19,443 nucleotides of DNA from Acidobacteriota bacterium. Its GTDB lineage: Bacteria; Acidobacteriota; Terriglobia; Terriglobales; Acidobacteriaceae. Shown here piece after piece: positions 18,220-19,443 of the stretch. The translations under genes were made by a program, and so were the position numbers. Location: assembly GCA_021805265.1 (NCBI GenBank), contig JAJZFR010000324.1, forward strand, positions 1-19,443. The letters are read 5' to 3'. The first letter of the stretch is position 1. Each line of letters opens with the position of its first letter. The notes below the pieces were generated by a model that had not been told where the DNA came from, made no database searches, and worked only from the letters and a program-made list of their open reading frames with translations.

Positions 18220-19407
18220 TTACGCCAGAATCTCCGAGATTGCGCCGGCTCCCACCGTGCGTCCGCCTTCGCGAATCGCAAACCGCAATCCCTTTTCCAT
18301 CGCCACCGGCGTCTGCAACTCGATCTCCAACTGGATGTTGTCGCCCGGCATCACCATCTCCGTGCCTTCCGGAAGCTTCGCCGTGCCCGTCACATCCGTC
18401 GTCCGAAAGTAAAACTGCGGGCGATAGCCGTTGAAAAACGGCGTATGACGACCGCCCTCTTCCTTCGACAGCACATACACCTCGCCCTTGAACTTCGTGT
18501 GCGGCGTGATCGACCCGGTCTTCGCCAGCACCATCCCGCGCTCCACGTCGTCCTTCGCAATGCCCCGCAGCAGCAGGCCCGCGTTGTCCCCGGCCAGACC
18601 CTCATCGAGCTGCTTCTTGAACATCTCGACTCCCGTCACCACCGTCTTGCGCGTCTCCCGGAAGCCCACAATCTCCACTTCCTCGCCCACCTTCACCTTG
18701 CCGCGCTCAATGCGGCCCGTCACCACCGTGCCACGGCCCGAGATCGAAAAAATATCCTCGATCGGCATCAGAAACGGCAGGTCCACCATCCGGTCCGGCT
18801 GCGGAACATACTTGTCCACCTGCTCCATCAGCTCGTCGATCTTCGCTTCCCACTGCGCCTCGCCGTTCAACGCGCCCAGCGCAGAACCACGCACCACCGG
18901 CGCATCGTCGCCCGGAAACTGGTACTTCGACAGAAGCTCGCGCACTTCCATCTCCACCAGGTCGATCAGCTCCGCGTCTTCCACCGCGTCGCACTTGTTC
19001 AAAAACACCACCAGGCTCGGAACTCCCACCTGACGCGCCAGCAACACATGCTCCTTGGTCTGCGGCATCGGACCGTCCGTCGCCGCCACCACCAGAATCC
19101 CCCCATCCATCTGCGCCGCGCCCGTAATCATGTTCTTGATGTAGTCCGCGTGCCCAGGGCAATCCACATGCGCATAATGACGGTTCGCCGTCTCGTACTC
19201 CACATGCGCCGTCGCAATCGTGATCCCGCGCTCACGCTCTTCCGGCGCGTTGTCAATCGTGTCAAACGAACGAAACGTGTTCTTCGGATTGTGCTTCGAC
19301 AACACCTTCGTAATCGCCGCCGTCAACGTCGTCTTCCCGTGATCAATGTGACCAATCGTCCCCACGTTCACATGCGGCTTGCTGCGATCAAACTTTTCCT
19401 TCGCCAT
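18220..19407 (-). CDS. tuf: Elongation factor Tu
   Basis: EF-Tu is the GTPase that delivers aminoacyl-tRNA to the ribosomal A site. The 395-residue product is of standard length. G-domain motifs are complete: G1 GHIDHGKT (19-26), G2 with T63 in GITIATAH, G3 DCPGH (82-86), G4 NKCD (137-140) and G5 SAL (175-177). Two beta-barrel domains follow and the protein ends AISEILA. The ATG at 19407 has AGGGA and GGAG upstream (19410-19425). It heads the run tuf-rpmG-tRNA-secE-nusG-rplK. Its promoter or any upstream partner lies beyond the window edge; the 36 nt present upstream hold only the ribosome binding site. Confidence 0.98.
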   Translation of the reverse strand: MAKEKFDRSKPHVNVGTIGHIDHGKTTLTAAITKVLSKHNPKNTFRSFDTIDNAPEERERGITIATAHVEYETANRHYAHVDCPGHADYIKNMITGAAQMDGGILVVAATDGPMPQTKEHVLLARQVGVPSLVVFLNKCDAVEDAELIDLVEMEVRELLSKYQFPGDDAPVVRGSALGALNGEAQWEAKIDELMEQVDKYVPQPDRMVDLPFLMPIEDIFSISGRGTVVTGRIERGKVKVGEEVEIVGFRETRKTVVTGVEMFKKQLDEGLAGDNAGLLLRGIAKDDVERGMVLAKTGSITPHTKFKGEVYVLSKEEGGRHTPFFNGYRPQFYFRTTDVTGTAKLPEGTEMVMPGDNIQLEIELQTPVAMEKGLRFAIREGGRTVGAGAISEILA

Positions 19408-19443
19408 CTCTCCAAATTCCCTTTCTGAACGCTGTTACCGTTG

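Overview
The window is the core translation/transcription cluster of a GC-rich Gram-negative bacterium. It is most likely an acidobacterium (Acidobacteriota, Terriglobia/Acidobacteriaceae-like). That placement is inferred from an eight-cysteine insertion in RpoB, from the overall gene order and from codon use; no 16S rRNA gene is present to confirm it. Every gene lies on the minus strand except the 3' end of an unidentified gene at the left edge and a transposase relic.

Read in the direction of transcription (right to left), the order is tuf (EF-Tu), rpmG (L33), tRNA-Trp(CCA), secE, nusG, rplK (L11). Four non-ribosomal items follow, and then rplA (L1), rplJ (L10), rplL (L7/L12), rpoB and rpoC. 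The rpoC gene ends at a bidirectional terminator that it shares with the converging gene at 2-268.

The unusual part is 11.6-16.2 kb. In most bacteria rplK and rplA are adjacent and co-transcribed. Here a strong intrinsic terminator follows rplK. After it come a fold-type I PLP aminotransferase gene, the C-terminal relic of an ISAs1-family transposase, and a two-gene type II restriction-modification system: a XamI-like endonuclease 3 nt upstream of an Eco57I/TaqI-class N6-adenine methyltransferase. A promoter-like TTGCGT-N17-TATGAT then precedes rplA. The ribosomal operon therefore appears to have been split and given a new promoter. The R-M genes are visibly richer in A/T and use codons such as TTA that the neighbouring rpoB avoids, which fits horizontal acquisition. 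In a by-eye scan I found no GTCGAC, the site known for XamI-type enzymes, anywhere in the window.

Other points of interest are a long rplL-rpoB spacer with an attenuator-like hairpin, a perfect 12-bp GC-rich hairpin after tuf, inverted repeats in front of the restriction gene, and a recurrent purine-rich GAAGCAGG motif in three separate intergenic spacers.
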